Assembly: GCF_003182155.1 (NCBI RefSeq)
Contig: NZ_QGTG01000001.1
Span: 248,001 to 312,000, forward strand
Reading direction: 5' to 3'
DNA: 64,000 bases
Source of the DNA: Chitinophaga sp. S165
GTDB taxonomy: Bacteria; Bacteroidota; Bacteroidia; Chitinophagales; Chitinophagaceae
The position numbers and the translations under genes were made by a program. Below are positions 9,140 to 16,934 of this stretch, piece by piece. The notes below the pieces were generated by a model that was not told the DNA's origin, made no database searches, and was given only the letters and a program-made list of their open reading frames with translations. Within the stretch, counting starts at the first letter, position 1. Every line of letters begins with the position of its first letter.

Positions 9140-9818
9140 TGAGCCCTATGCAAGAAAAGGATTACAGGGGTACGTAGGACAGATAGATTTCCTGGAACTT
9201 GTAACCGTTTGCGAGAGTGCTGTAGAGTTAAACGCCTTCCTTAAGCAGGAAGCTGTTGACCTGTTATTCCTCGACATAGAAATGCCTTATCTGTCAGGGA
9301 TCGACCTGTTGAAAACATTAGCCAGACCACCAAAGGTGATTTTCACCACAGCTTACGAAAAGTATGCCGTGCAGGGCTATGAACTCGAAGTACTGGACTA
9401 CCTGCTGAAACCAGTTTCTTTTGATCGCTTTCTACGCGCAGCAAATAAAGCGTTCGATTATTTCAGCCTGCAGCAACAGGTGAAACCGCAGCAGGAATAT
9501 TTCTTTGTGAAGGTAGACAGTAAGCTGGAGAAAGTACTGGTAGCAGATATATTATTTGCGGAAGGGATGGAGAATTATGTAGTCATCTACACCAAAGAAA
9601 AGAAGATGATGACACATCTTACCCTGAAGATGTTACAGGAACATTTACCGGCAGACAAATTCATCCAGCCGCACAAATCCTATCTTGTTGCAATAGACAA
9701 GATCGATGCGATCGAGGGTAATATGCTGGGCGTTTCGGGGTACCAGGTACCAGTATCACGTTATCAGAAAGAGGAGATCATGCAGAGGGTCCTGCAGAAC
9801 AGGATCCTCAAAAGATGA
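9111..9818 (+). CDS. LytTR family response regulator
   Basis: A receiver domain (TDDEPYARKG; phosphoacceptor Asp55 in LLFLDIEMPYLSG; conserved Lys in LDYLLKPVSF) is joined to a LytTR DNA-binding domain (FFVKVDSKLEKV, IQPHKSYLVAIDKI, VPVSRYQKEEI). It probably receives phosphate from the overlapping LytS kinase and binds DNA at direct repeats. The ATG at 9111 lies inside the kinase gene. The gene ends just one base before the stop of the convergent protease gene, which leaves no room for a terminator. Confidence 0.95.
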   Translation: MKIRCVITDDEPYARKGLQGYVGQIDFLELVTVCESAVELNAFLKQEAVDLLFLDIEMPYLSGIDLLKTLARPPKVIFTTAYEKYAVQGYELEVLDYLLKPVSFDRFLRAANKAFDYFSLQQQVKPQQEYFFVKVDSKLEKVLVADILFAEGMENYVVIYTKEKKMMTHLTLKMLQEHLPADKFIQPHKSYLVAIDKIDAIEGNMLGVSGYQVPVSRYQKEEIMQRVLQNRILKR

Positions 9819-9819
9819 A

Positions 9820-11280
9820 TCAGAAGCCAACTGCGGCATTTGCGTCGATCAGGCCCCAGCCGAATTTGCTGCTTCTGCTATTGGCAAACCCGGATGCACG
9901 GGCCATCCTGGCTATAATGCTATCCCTCGGATAAGCCGGATATTTACTCCAGACCAATGCTGCGATTGCCGCACAACTGGCCGTTGCCACAGAAGATCCG
10001 CCTACAGTAGAAGGTACATTTCCGGTCATGGCAATGCTCAAAGGATTTCTTCCGGACGATTTTTGCATAACAATAGCAAAGTCGACCTTACTACCCGTAT
10101 GACAAGCGTCGCAGCGATCTCTCAGGTTGTCCTTCATTCCTGTAACTGCCACTACCTGTGGCTGATTGGCCGGAAATATTACTCCTACAAAACCTGCAAA
10201 GAAGGAAGTGGAAGTACCTGCCGCACAGAACATCAGTTTTTGTTTGCTGTAAGCATAACTAAGGGCGTCTTTAATCTGACCTGAACTAAAGAGCGTGCCC
10301 ATACTCATACTGATGATCTTCACCGCAGGATCGTCAGCGCCCAATACATACGCATTGGTAACGCCATTAATTGCACTGGTGGAAAGCAATACAACATTCT
10401 CCGCTGCATGTACAATGACAAGATCACAGTTATAGGCTATCCCGGCAGTATTACCGTCAGTGCCTCTCGGTCCTGCAAGCACACCTGCCATACTGGTGCC
10501 ATGCCCGCATGGATCGTCCGGACTGCTGTTGTAAGTGCCCAGTTTTTGTATGGTCCTGCCCGAAGACAAGCCCTGATTGAAAGCGCTTCCCAGGTTCTCC
10601 TGCTGCGGACTAACGCCTGTATCAATGATCATCACTTTAATATGCTGTCCCGTTGAACGCTGCCATGCCTGTTCTATGCGATGATAACCATAGTTCCAGG
10701 AGAGTTTGGCAGCTGGTGATATCGCCATAAAGTCAACACCTGCAACGAGATCTGTCTTGGCCGAGTTATAACCACAACCTGAGGCCAGAATGTCTGATGC
10801 TGCCGCTGCGTCTCTCGGATTTACATCTTTCATAAAAGCACCATAACCGATAGGCTCCGCATAACGCACTTTGTCAGATGACCGGAGAGCGCTGACAGTT
10901 TCATAACGACTGACGCGTACGTTCAGGAAACGTAGTTTTTCAGCAGTGGGATTATGTTGATCTTTTCCTGACGCGACATCTTCTTTATTGCCGATCAACG
11001 CTAATATTTCGCCTGCGCTGGAAGATGCAGAATATCCTACGGAAAGGATACTATCCCCATGCAGCAAGGCACTCCAAACCATTGTATCGTTCGCCATTTT
11101 CCAATCGAAATAGCCATGCGCGTCGAGCTGCTGTTTAACAAAAGCATTAATAACCGATTTAGGTATGCGTTCCTGCGGGTCTTCTTGTCCGGGAATGGTA
11201 GTTCTAAGCGTATCTGTTTTTCGGCAGGAGGTGGAAAGTACAAATGCTACGACCACTATTATAAAATAAGGGGTTCTCAT
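9820..11280 (-). CDS. Subtilisin-like serine protease (S8) lipoprotein with altered oxyanion residue
   Basis: The 486-residue protein begins with a lipoprotein signal (MRTPYFIIVVVAFVLSTSC, Cys19), so it is probably anchored on the cell surface or in the periplasm. After a prodomain-like region of about 200 residues comes an S8 domain with the triad Asp220 (VMIIDTGVSP), His260 (GHGTSMAGVLAG) and Ser430 (GGSSVATASCAA). The usual oxyanion Asn in AAGN is replaced by Thr356 (CAAGTSTS). Several Cys residues in the catalytic domain could form disulfides. Protease activity is likely but may be reduced. The gene is convergent with the LytTR regulator. Confidence 0.9.
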   Translation of the reverse strand: MRTPYFIIVVVAFVLSTSCRKTDTLRTTIPGQEDPQERIPKSVINAFVKQQLDAHGYFDWKMANDTMVWSALLHGDSILSVGYSASSSAGEILALIGNKEDVASGKDQHNPTAEKLRFLNVRVSRYETVSALRSSDKVRYAEPIGYGAFMKDVNPRDAAAASDILASGCGYNSAKTDLVAGVDFMAISPAAKLSWNYGYHRIEQAWQRSTGQHIKVMIIDTGVSPQQENLGSAFNQGLSSGRTIQKLGTYNSSPDDPCGHGTSMAGVLAGPRGTDGNTAGIAYNCDLVIVHAAENVVLLSTSAINGVTNAYVLGADDPAVKIISMSMGTLFSSGQIKDALSYAYSKQKLMFCAAGTSTSFFAGFVGVIFPANQPQVVAVTGMKDNLRDRCDACHTGSKVDFAIVMQKSSGRNPLSIAMTGNVPSTVGGSSVATASCAAIAALVWSKYPAYPRDSIIARMARASGFANSRSSKFGWGLIDANAAVGF

Positions 11281-11377
11281 CTGTTTACGTTTTTAGTGAT
11301 TAACAATCCTGACTGATAACGTGGTTACCAGAATTTACACTAATTCCCTGAGTAAGTCAAAATCATTTTAATAAGGA

Positions 11378-11408
11378 TTTGGATTTAATCCTAAATACTA
11401 TACATTTG
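11378..11408 (+). promoter_or_regulatory. Promoter of the COG0523 gene
   Basis: TTTG at 11378-11381 is followed by a 19-bp spacer and TACATTTG at 11401-11408. This matches the Bacteroidota -33 TTTG and -7 TAnnTTTG pattern. Transcription would start near 11415 and leave a leader of about 100 nt. Confidence 0.7.
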
Positions 11409-11483
11409 CAACAAAGATGCAAATAGTATAGGTCACAGTCTAGAATATACTGTGCAAATCCTTTCCGGGTGCTGATTACCCGG
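11404..11483 (+). promoter_or_regulatory. Putative operator and structured leader of the COG0523 gene
   Basis: A dyad ATTTGC-N9-GCAAAT (11404-11409 and 11419-11424) overlaps the -7 element and start site, a good place for a repressor such as Zur. Two hairpins follow in the leader: CACAGT/ACTGTG (11434-11439 with 11449-11454) and CCGGGT/ACCCGG (11465-11470 with 11478-11483). Which metal regulator binds, if any, is inference. Confidence 0.45.
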
Positions 11484-11514
11484 TACGGGCGTTCTATTTT
11501 AATAACTATTTTAT

Positions 11515-12714
11515 ATGATAACTGACAGATTACCTGTAACGGTGCTGAGTGGCTTTCTCGGCGCTGGCAAGACCACTTTGCTCAATCACGTCCTGCACAA
11601 TAGAGAGGGCCTGAAAGTGGCCGTTATTGTCAACGACATGAGTGAGGTTAATATTGACGCACAACTGGTCAGGAATGAGCAAACGCTGAACCGGACAGAA
11701 GAGAAGCTGGTCGAAATGAGCAATGGCTGTATCTGCTGTACGTTACGTGAAGATCTCCTGATAGAAGTAGAAAAGCTGGCGAAAGAAGGAAGGTTTGATT
11801 ATCTGCTGATAGAAAGCTCGGGTATCAGCGAACCATTACCTGTAGCCCAGACGTTCAGCTACGTGGACGAAGCGAATGGTACTGACCTGAGTAGTTTGTC
11901 CAGACTGGATACACTGGTAACGGTTGTGGACTGTTTTAATTTTCTCAGAGATTTCAGCAGTATTGAAACGTTACAGGACAGGGAGGCTAGTGATATGGAA
12001 GGAGACAATAGGACCATTGTGAACCTGCTGACTGACCAGATTGAATTTGCGAACGTCATCATCCTGAATAAAACAGATCTCATTACACAGGAAGAGCTGG
12101 GAATGCTACAGGCCGTCATTCGTAAAATGAATGCCGCAGCACGCATTATTCCATCTTCCTTTGGCAGGATCGATCTGCAACAGGTATTGAATACCCACCT
12201 TTTTGACTTTGAAGAAACCAGCCAGAGCGCAGGATGGATAGAAGAACTGAACAAGTCGCATCATACGCCTGAAACGGAAGAATACGGTATCAGCAGCTTT
12301 GTGTACCGTAGCAGGAAACCATTTCATCCGGAACGTTTCTGGCAGTATCTGAACAACGACTGGCACTCCAATATCATTCGCAGTAAGGGCCTTTTCTGGC
12401 TCGCATCACGTAAAGATGATGCGCTGAACTGGAGCCAGGCAGGTGGTAGTCTGCGGGCGGAACGTGCGGGCGTATGGTGGTGCAGCATGCCTTACCAGGA
12501 ACGGATACGTTACGCTTCGTTCCTGGACAATGAAGATGATATAGACAATAGGTGGGATAAACGTTTTGGAGACCGTTACAATGAAATAGTGATCATCGGC
12601 AGAGAACTTGAAAAAGATACTATCATAAGAGAGTTGGAGGATTGTCTGTGTAATGAACCAGAACTCCGGACCATGGAAAGTGGAGGCACTTTCCGGGATG
12701 AATTCCCTGTTTAA
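11515..12714 (+). CDS. COG0523 GTP-binding metallochaperone, CobW/ZigA type
   Basis: This 399-residue G3E GTPase has Walker [14 protein letters not shown], the metal-binding CxCC-type motif ([11 protein letters not shown]), the [14 protein letters not shown] segment and the base-recognition motif NKTDL. The C-terminal CobW_C domain contains FWLASR and ends near FRDEFPV. Proteins of this kind deliver metal ions to client enzymes, and many act under zinc starvation (ZigA, ZagA). Here the isolated position, absence of cobalamin genes and a dyad over the promoter favour a zinc role, which is inference. A strong terminator follows, so the gene is monocistronic. Confidence 0.92.
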   Translation: MITDRLPVTVLSGFLGAGKTTLLNHVLHNREGLKVAVIVNDMSEVNIDAQLVRNEQTLNRTEEKLVEMSNGCICCTLREDLLIEVEKLAKEGRFDYLLIESSGISEPLPVAQTFSYVDEANGTDLSSLSRLDTLVTVVDCFNFLRDFSSIETLQDREASDMEGDNRTIVNLLTDQIEFANVIILNKTDLITQEELGMLQAVIRKMNAAARIIPSSFGRIDLQQVLNTHLFDFEETSQSAGWIEELNKSHHTPETEEYGISSFVYRSRKPFHPERFWQYLNNDWHSNIIRSKGLFWLASRKDDALNWSQAGGSLRAERAGVWWCSMPYQERIRYASFLDNEDDIDNRWDKRFGDRYNEIVIIGRELEKDTIIRELEDCLCNEPELRTMESGGTFRDEFPV

Positions 12715-12756
12715 TAACCCGGTAGAGATGATGAAGGAAAGGCGGTACCCCGTCAC

Positions 12757-12790
12757 GCCCTCAGAAGTGTCCTCACTTTTGGGGGCTTTT
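12757..12790 (+). terminator. Intrinsic terminator after the COG0523 gene
   Basis: GCCCTCAGAAGTG pairs with CACTTTTGGGGGC with small mismatches and a 4-nt loop, then a run of five T follows. It ends the preceding transcript. Confidence 0.8.
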
Positions 12791-12863
12791 TCGTTTGAGG
12801 CAAATACCGGAGTAACGATATGTCCGGTCCGCGGTCAAATTTGTCCATTTGCCTGATTATCCA

Positions 12864-12895
12864 TTGGATATCGATTTATGGTAGGACTATATTTG
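12864..12895 (+). promoter_or_regulatory. Promoter for the 12.9-16.1 kb gene run
   Basis: TTG at 12864-12866, a 21-bp spacer and TATATTTG at 12888-12895 match the Bacteroidota promoter pattern. The first ATG downstream in a plausible gene is at 12927. Confidence 0.6.
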
Positions 12896-12926
12896 GATCA
12901 TAAAATGAAAACAAAATAGATGAGCC

Positions 12927-13082
12927 ATGAAAAAGATTATAGGGATTCTCGCCAATATCGTCATTACAGGCCTCTTAGCAATGAGGTGTACACTGGATAC
13001 CGCCAGAAACGTAGCCTCTGCCGAAACAACACCAGCCAGACAAACGCAGTCTATCCGTATAGACGCTAAGTCCCGCCGCTGA
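12927..13082 (+). CDS. Tiny putative lipoprotein (51 residues)
   Basis: The reading frame begins ATG at 12927 and encodes MKKIIGILANIVITGLLAMR, then C21 and a polar tail ending KSRR. A short hydrophobic stretch before Cys21 (GLLAMRC) resembles a loose lipobox, so the product could be a small lipoprotein or a secreted peptide. A recognisable promoter lies 31 bp upstream. I recognise no family. It lies 58 bp before a secreted cupin gene on the same strand and may be co-transcribed with it. Confidence 0.5.
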   Translation: MKKIIGILANIVITGLLAMRCTLDTARNVASAETTPARQTQSIRIDAKSRR

Positions 13083-13140
13083 TCATTCCCATAATTACCA
13101 TTGATTAATTCTTATCATAAATTATTAAAACTTTTATAAA

Positions 13141-13551
13141 ATGAAAACGAACAGAAACATACTTACAGCGTTTATTGCTATTGTAGGATTTGCAGCATTG
13201 ACCATTCCAGGTTCTGCGAGTGCACAACAGAAAGGAGTTAAACGTACAGACCTTCAGCGGCATGACCTGAGTATCCCCGGTTACGAAATGATCCAGGCGG
13301 TTGTGGCCATTGACCCTGGAGTAACCGCCGCCAAACACAAACATCCGGGAGAAGAAACTATCTATGTTCTTGATGGCACCTTAGAGTATCAGCTGGAAGG
13401 ACAGCCACCGGTAAAACTTAAAGCAGGAGATGTTCTCTTTGTTCCTGCAGGTGTACCTCACACAGCAAAGAATATAGGAAAAGGTTACGGCGCAGAGCTG
13501 GCTACATATACAGTTCAGAAAGGAAAGCCACTGGTAACACTGGTAAAGTAA
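13141..13551 (+). CDS. Secreted cupin-domain protein
   Basis: The protein has 136 residues with a clear signal peptide ending near SASAQQ. A single cupin barrel follows, with metal-ligand candidates in KHKHPGEETIYVLDG (His, His, Glu) and a later His in VPAGVPHTAKN, spaced as in metal-binding cupins. The domain is complete, and no DNA-binding part is attached. Exported cupins of this kind are often annotated as detoxifying or sugar-binding proteins, but the reaction is unknown. It stands before a thioredoxin-like gene and a cysteine hydrolase in the same direction, which suggests a small envelope stress or detoxification unit. Confidence 0.87.
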   Translation: MKTNRNILTAFIAIVGFAALTIPGSASAQQKGVKRTDLQRHDLSIPGYEMIQAVVAIDPGVTAAKHKHPGEETIYVLDGTLEYQLEGQPPVKLKAGDVLFVPAGVPHTAKNIGKGYGAELATYTVQKGKPLVTLVK

Positions 13552-13664
13552 CGTACCAGGCCAGTAGTGCAAAATATATGCTCCTTGTGGAGCCGCTTAT
13601 TGGAAGAAATTGATTAACGTTCCGGGATCTGTACAACAGCTCCCGGAATTTCAAATTCCAGCAG

Positions 13665-14735
13665 ATGTCCAAACAATTCGTAAACAGAAGCGTTATTTTT
13701 TTGACCGTCTTTACCACATTGCTTGCGTTTTTTTCACTAGCCAACGCGCAGGTATCCGGAGAATTTACACAAAAGATGAAACCTTCTCTAAGTGGTGCAA
13801 CCGGCTGGGTTAACACACAGCCTTTAAACCTGAAAGATCTCAGGGGCAAAGTTGTGCTTATTGACTTCTGGACATACACCTGCATTAACTGGCGGCGTAC
13901 GCTTCCTTATATAAGGGAATGGGCGTCGAAGTATAAGGACCAGGAACTGGTTGTTATTGGTGTACATACACCGGAGTTCCCATTCGAAAAAGAAACGGAC
14001 AATGTAAACAGCGCCATCAAAGAAATGCATATCAGTTATCCCGTAGCGGTAGATAACAATAATGCCATCTGGGAGTCACTTCAAAATGAGTACTGGCCTG
14101 CGTTATATCTCTTTGATGCAAAAGGGAAATTACGGTATCAGAAATTTGGTGAAGGTGATTACCAGGAATCGGAACTAAAGATCCGGGAGCTGTTAAAAGA
14201 AACTGCTGCCGCAGATGTTCCTGGTGGTATAACCACTCTTCAACCGGAAGGTATCGAAGCCGCTGCTGATTGGGGAAACCTCAGATCGCCCGAGAATTAT
14301 CTGGGATACTTCCGTACGCAGGGCTTTGCATCCCGCGAAACGATACACCCTGATAAGCCAGTCGTTTTTTCAGTACCCGATGATATACAACTTAATCAGT
14401 GGGCACTTTCGGGAGAATGGAAGATGAGTGCAGGAAAGATTGTGATGCAAAAAAAGGGCGGTAAGATCGTTTACCGTTTTCATGCCCGCGACCTCCATTT
14501 AATTATGGGGCCTGCCACGCCGGGAACTACTGTGAAATTTCGTGTGCTTATTGATGGAAAACCTCCAGGTCCCGCACATGGACTGGATATTGATAGTGAT
14601 GGAAATGGTACCGTAACAGGGCAGCGTATGTACCAGCTGATACGCCAGCCTGGCAATATTGAAGATAAAATATTTGAGATAGAATTTCCTGAAACAGAAC
14701 AGGGAGTGGAAGTTTATGATTTTACATTCGGATGA
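13665..14735 (+). CDS. Exported thioredoxin-like protein with DipZ-type C-terminal domain, single-cysteine active site
   Basis: The 356-residue protein starts with a signal peptide (cleavage near ANAQ). Residues 50-190 form a TlpA/redoxin-like fold: LRGKVVLIDFWTYTCINW, VIGVHTPEFPFEKE and the cis-Pro region YWPALYLF. The C-terminal part (about 205-356) resembles the extra domain found behind thioredoxin folds in DipZ proteins, a beta-rich module that may bind carbohydrate. The active site is CINW (Cys73, Trp76) rather than CxxC, so a classic disulfide exchange is unlikely without another cysteine. It lies between the cupin and the cysteine hydrolase. Confidence 0.87.
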   Translation: MSKQFVNRSVIFLTVFTTLLAFFSLANAQVSGEFTQKMKPSLSGATGWVNTQPLNLKDLRGKVVLIDFWTYTCINWRRTLPYIREWASKYKDQELVVIGVHTPEFPFEKETDNVNSAIKEMHISYPVAVDNNNAIWESLQNEYWPALYLFDAKGKLRYQKFGEGDYQESELKIRELLKETAAADVPGGITTLQPEGIEAAADWGNLRSPENYLGYFRTQGFASRETIHPDKPVVFSVPDDIQLNQWALSGEWKMSAGKIVMQKKGGKIVYRFHARDLHLIMGPATPGTTVKFRVLIDGKPPGPAHGLDIDSDGNGTVTGQRMYQLIRQPGNIEDKIFEIEFPETEQGVEVYDFTFG

Positions 14736-14827
14736 TCAATGCCTATTACGACTGATGAAATGCAATGATGTATACAACTGTATATAAGACGTCGGTATTT
14801 GATTCAAAGAATTAAAAAAGTAAACAA

Positions 14828-15514
14828 ATGGACAAACAAACAATTCAGGGCTTCAAAAGGTACGGTTCCTACGAGCCCTCACGGACAGGCCTTCTACTGG
14901 TCGACCCATACAATGACTTTATACACCCCGATGGCAAAAGTTTCCCCAAAGCCAAAGAAGTAATAGAGGGTGTTCACCTGCTGGATAATCTCAGACGAAT
15001 AGTTAAAAAGGCCAGAGAGCTGAGCATACAGGTCTTCTACGTCCCGCATCACAGAACATCTCCCGGAGATCTTGCCGATTGGAAATACCCTACTCCAGGA
15101 CAACTTTCAACAGTAGAGCGGCTGGTTTTTCAGAGAGGCAGTTGGGGTGGCGAATTCCATGCTGATTTTCAGCCACAACCCGGCGATGTCATTGTACAGG
15201 AACATTTTGGCCAAAGTGGTTTTGCCAATACAGACCTGGACAGATTACTGAAGCAACATGATGTAGATAAGATCATACTGATTGGTATGCTTGCCAATAG
15301 CTGTATCGAGTCCACCGGCCGTTTTGGTATGGAACTCGGTTATCATGTTACCCTGGTAAAAGATGCTACCGCTGCATTTGGTTGGGACTTAATGCATGCC
15401 GCGCATGATCTCAATGGTCCCACCTTTGCCCACGCTATCATGACCAGCGATGAACTGCTAGATATTCTTCAGGGAAAACCAATACCTGTTGAAGAAGCAG
15501 TCAATGCGAAGTGA
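14828..15514 (+). CDS. Cysteine hydrolase of the isochorismatase superfamily
   Basis: The 228-residue cytoplasmic protein has the isochorismatase-like fold: LLLVDPYNDF (catalytic-type Asp26), VQEHFGQSGFANTDLDRLL and IGMLANSCIESTGR with the nucleophile-type Cys159. The Lys normally found before the SxF-TDLD segment is not present; Glu125 and His126 occupy that place. Family members hydrolyse amides or vinyl ethers such as nicotinamide, N-carbamoylsarcosine or isochorismate, and the substrate cannot be predicted. The gene sits in the same direction as the cupin and thioredoxin-like genes and is followed 51 bp later by a gene of unknown function. Confidence 0.88.
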   Translation: MDKQTIQGFKRYGSYEPSRTGLLLVDPYNDFIHPDGKSFPKAKEVIEGVHLLDNLRRIVKKARELSIQVFYVPHHRTSPGDLADWKYPTPGQLSTVERLVFQRGSWGGEFHADFQPQPGDVIVQEHFGQSGFANTDLDRLLKQHDVDKIILIGMLANSCIESTGRFGMELGYHVTLVKDATAAFGWDLMHAAHDLNGPTFAHAIMTSDELLDILQGKPIPVEEAVNAK

Positions 15515-15565
15515 ACGTATCATCATGTGATGCCAATCAGTATACAATAAATAAAATATTATCAT

Positions 15566-16093
15566 ATGCAACTTGCAGAAAAGATTGTTGATTCAAGCTT
15601 CAGCGCCATAATCAACGCACCAATTGAAAAGATCAATATACCGGAATGGGCTTTTAATTTGTCAGAGCCGGACTACCAGGCATGTTCGGCTGCGCACGTC
15701 TCTGCCGCGAAAACAATAGGAGCTGACGGCCGGCGCATGTCGATCAATGTGGAAGTGATCGGTGGAAACCCGATGGTACAGCATTACCAGGAAGAACTAT
15801 CACAACCCGATCACCTGGTACTGACTTCTTTTTCCGATGTTTTTACTCCCACCGGACGTGTGGTCATCCATGTACATTGGGAGCTTTCTGTTAAAGCGAT
15901 CAGCGCAACGCAGTGTGAGTTTACCAACAGGGTCGTTACACATGCTACGGAAGATATGATGCGTGGACTGGCCCGGCAGGGTATTCCTTTTGAACTATTT
16001 AAAACACAACGGACGCCTGTATCCGTCGATCATAATCGTTTGGAAACCCCGTTGTTTGCAGCCAGCATTGAACGATATGCATTGAACGGATGA
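15566..16093 (+). CDS. Uncharacterised 175-residue cytoplasmic protein
   Basis: No signal peptide or membrane span is seen. The order of predicted strands and helices (FSAIINAPIEKINIPEWAF near the start, VHWELSVKAISATQCEFTNRV in the middle, a helix near DMMRGLARQGIPFELF) would suit an SRPBCC/START-like lipid or small-molecule pocket, but this is a weak structural guess. It is the last gene of the plus-strand run that starts near 12.9 kb. The ATG at 15566 follows an A/T-rich spacer. Confidence 0.65.
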   Translation: MQLAEKIVDSSFSAIINAPIEKINIPEWAFNLSEPDYQACSAAHVSAAKTIGADGRRMSINVEVIGGNPMVQHYQEELSQPDHLVLTSFSDVFTPTGRVVIHVHWELSVKAISATQCEFTNRVVTHATEDMMRGLARQGIPFELFKTQRTPVSVDHNRLETPLFAASIERYALNG

Positions 16094-16313
16094 TGTGAGC
16101 GGGAAGAATTTTTTGTTTTAGTTGTTGACAAGCTTGCCCTGAAGGGTGCAGTACCTGGTGATTCAGAATACCACGTAAGTAAAATAATGAAAAGACAGGG
16201 AAACATCCTTTGGGCGGGCTTTTTATTTAAATGGTCATACGTTGTTAACGTAAACATAACATGTAACTAAAGTACCGCTTTATAATTTCGCGCCGGATAT
16301 CTGCCAACTAACT

Positions 16314-16919
16314 ATGATAGAGAATCTGACCGACGCGGAATTATTATCACTTTCACAGACTGGCGATGAGAAGGCGTTTGAGGCGATTATGTATAGATAT
16401 AATACACAACTGTACCGGTATATTTATACACGCATCCGTAGTGAACATGACGCGAAAGACCTCTTGCAGGAAGTATTTATTTCCTGCTGGAAGAACCGGT
16501 ATACTATTAATAATATAGCGGCTTATCTCAAACGGTCGGTACATTATGCCATCATAGACTGGCAGATAGAAAATAAAAAAGTACTGGCGCGGCAGGCTAC
16601 ACTGCTGGAAAAAGACGAACCCACAACATATCCTGTAGAAGACCAGCTGATATCTGTTGAGCTCCGGGAAGAGGTAGAAACGGAGATCTCAAAGATGAAC
16701 GAAACCATGCGTAAGATCTTCGTATCCAGTCGCTGGGAATCAAAATCAATCCCTGAAATAGCCCAGGAATACGGGCTTTCCGAACAAACAGTCAAAAATA
16801 ACCTCTCCCTTGCGCTCAAACGTATCCGTTTGCGCCTGGCCGCATTTTTCCTGATGCTTGTTTACATACTGGTAACATTGAGTTTACAATTCCTTAACGG
16901 TACCACTTTTCACTTTTGA
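16314..16919 (+). CDS. ECF RNA polymerase sigma factor
   Basis: This 201-residue sigma-70 family protein has region 2 at about residues 25-95 (YRYNTQLYRYIYTRIRSEHDAKDLLQEVFISCWKN, quoted in part as DAKDLLQEVF) and region 4 at about 130-180 (FVSSRWESKSIPEIAQEYG, SEQTVKNNLSLALKRIR). A hydrophobic tail follows, as in many Bacteroidota family-1 sigma factors. It is followed 15 bp later by a FecR anti-sigma gene and then by an STN-type SusC. In such FecI/FecR-like systems the sigma factor is released when the outer-membrane transporter is occupied, and it then activates the susCD genes. A loose -7-like TATAATTTCG lies near 16282. Confidence 0.95.
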   Translation: MIENLTDAELLSLSQTGDEKAFEAIMYRYNTQLYRYIYTRIRSEHDAKDLLQEVFISCWKNRYTINNIAAYLKRSVHYAIIDWQIENKKVLARQATLLEKDEPTTYPVEDQLISVELREEVETEISKMNETMRKIFVSSRWESKSIPEIAQEYGLSEQTVKNNLSLALKRIRLRLAAFFLMLVYILVTLSLQFLNGTTFHF

Positions 16920-16934
16920 GGACTTTACTGATGA

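Noticed and set aside
13621..13650. TCCGGGA/TCCCGGA dyad between the cupin and thioredoxin-like genes as a terminator
   Set aside because: The loop is long (about 12 nt) and there is no T-run, so it may only attenuate; not listed as a terminator.
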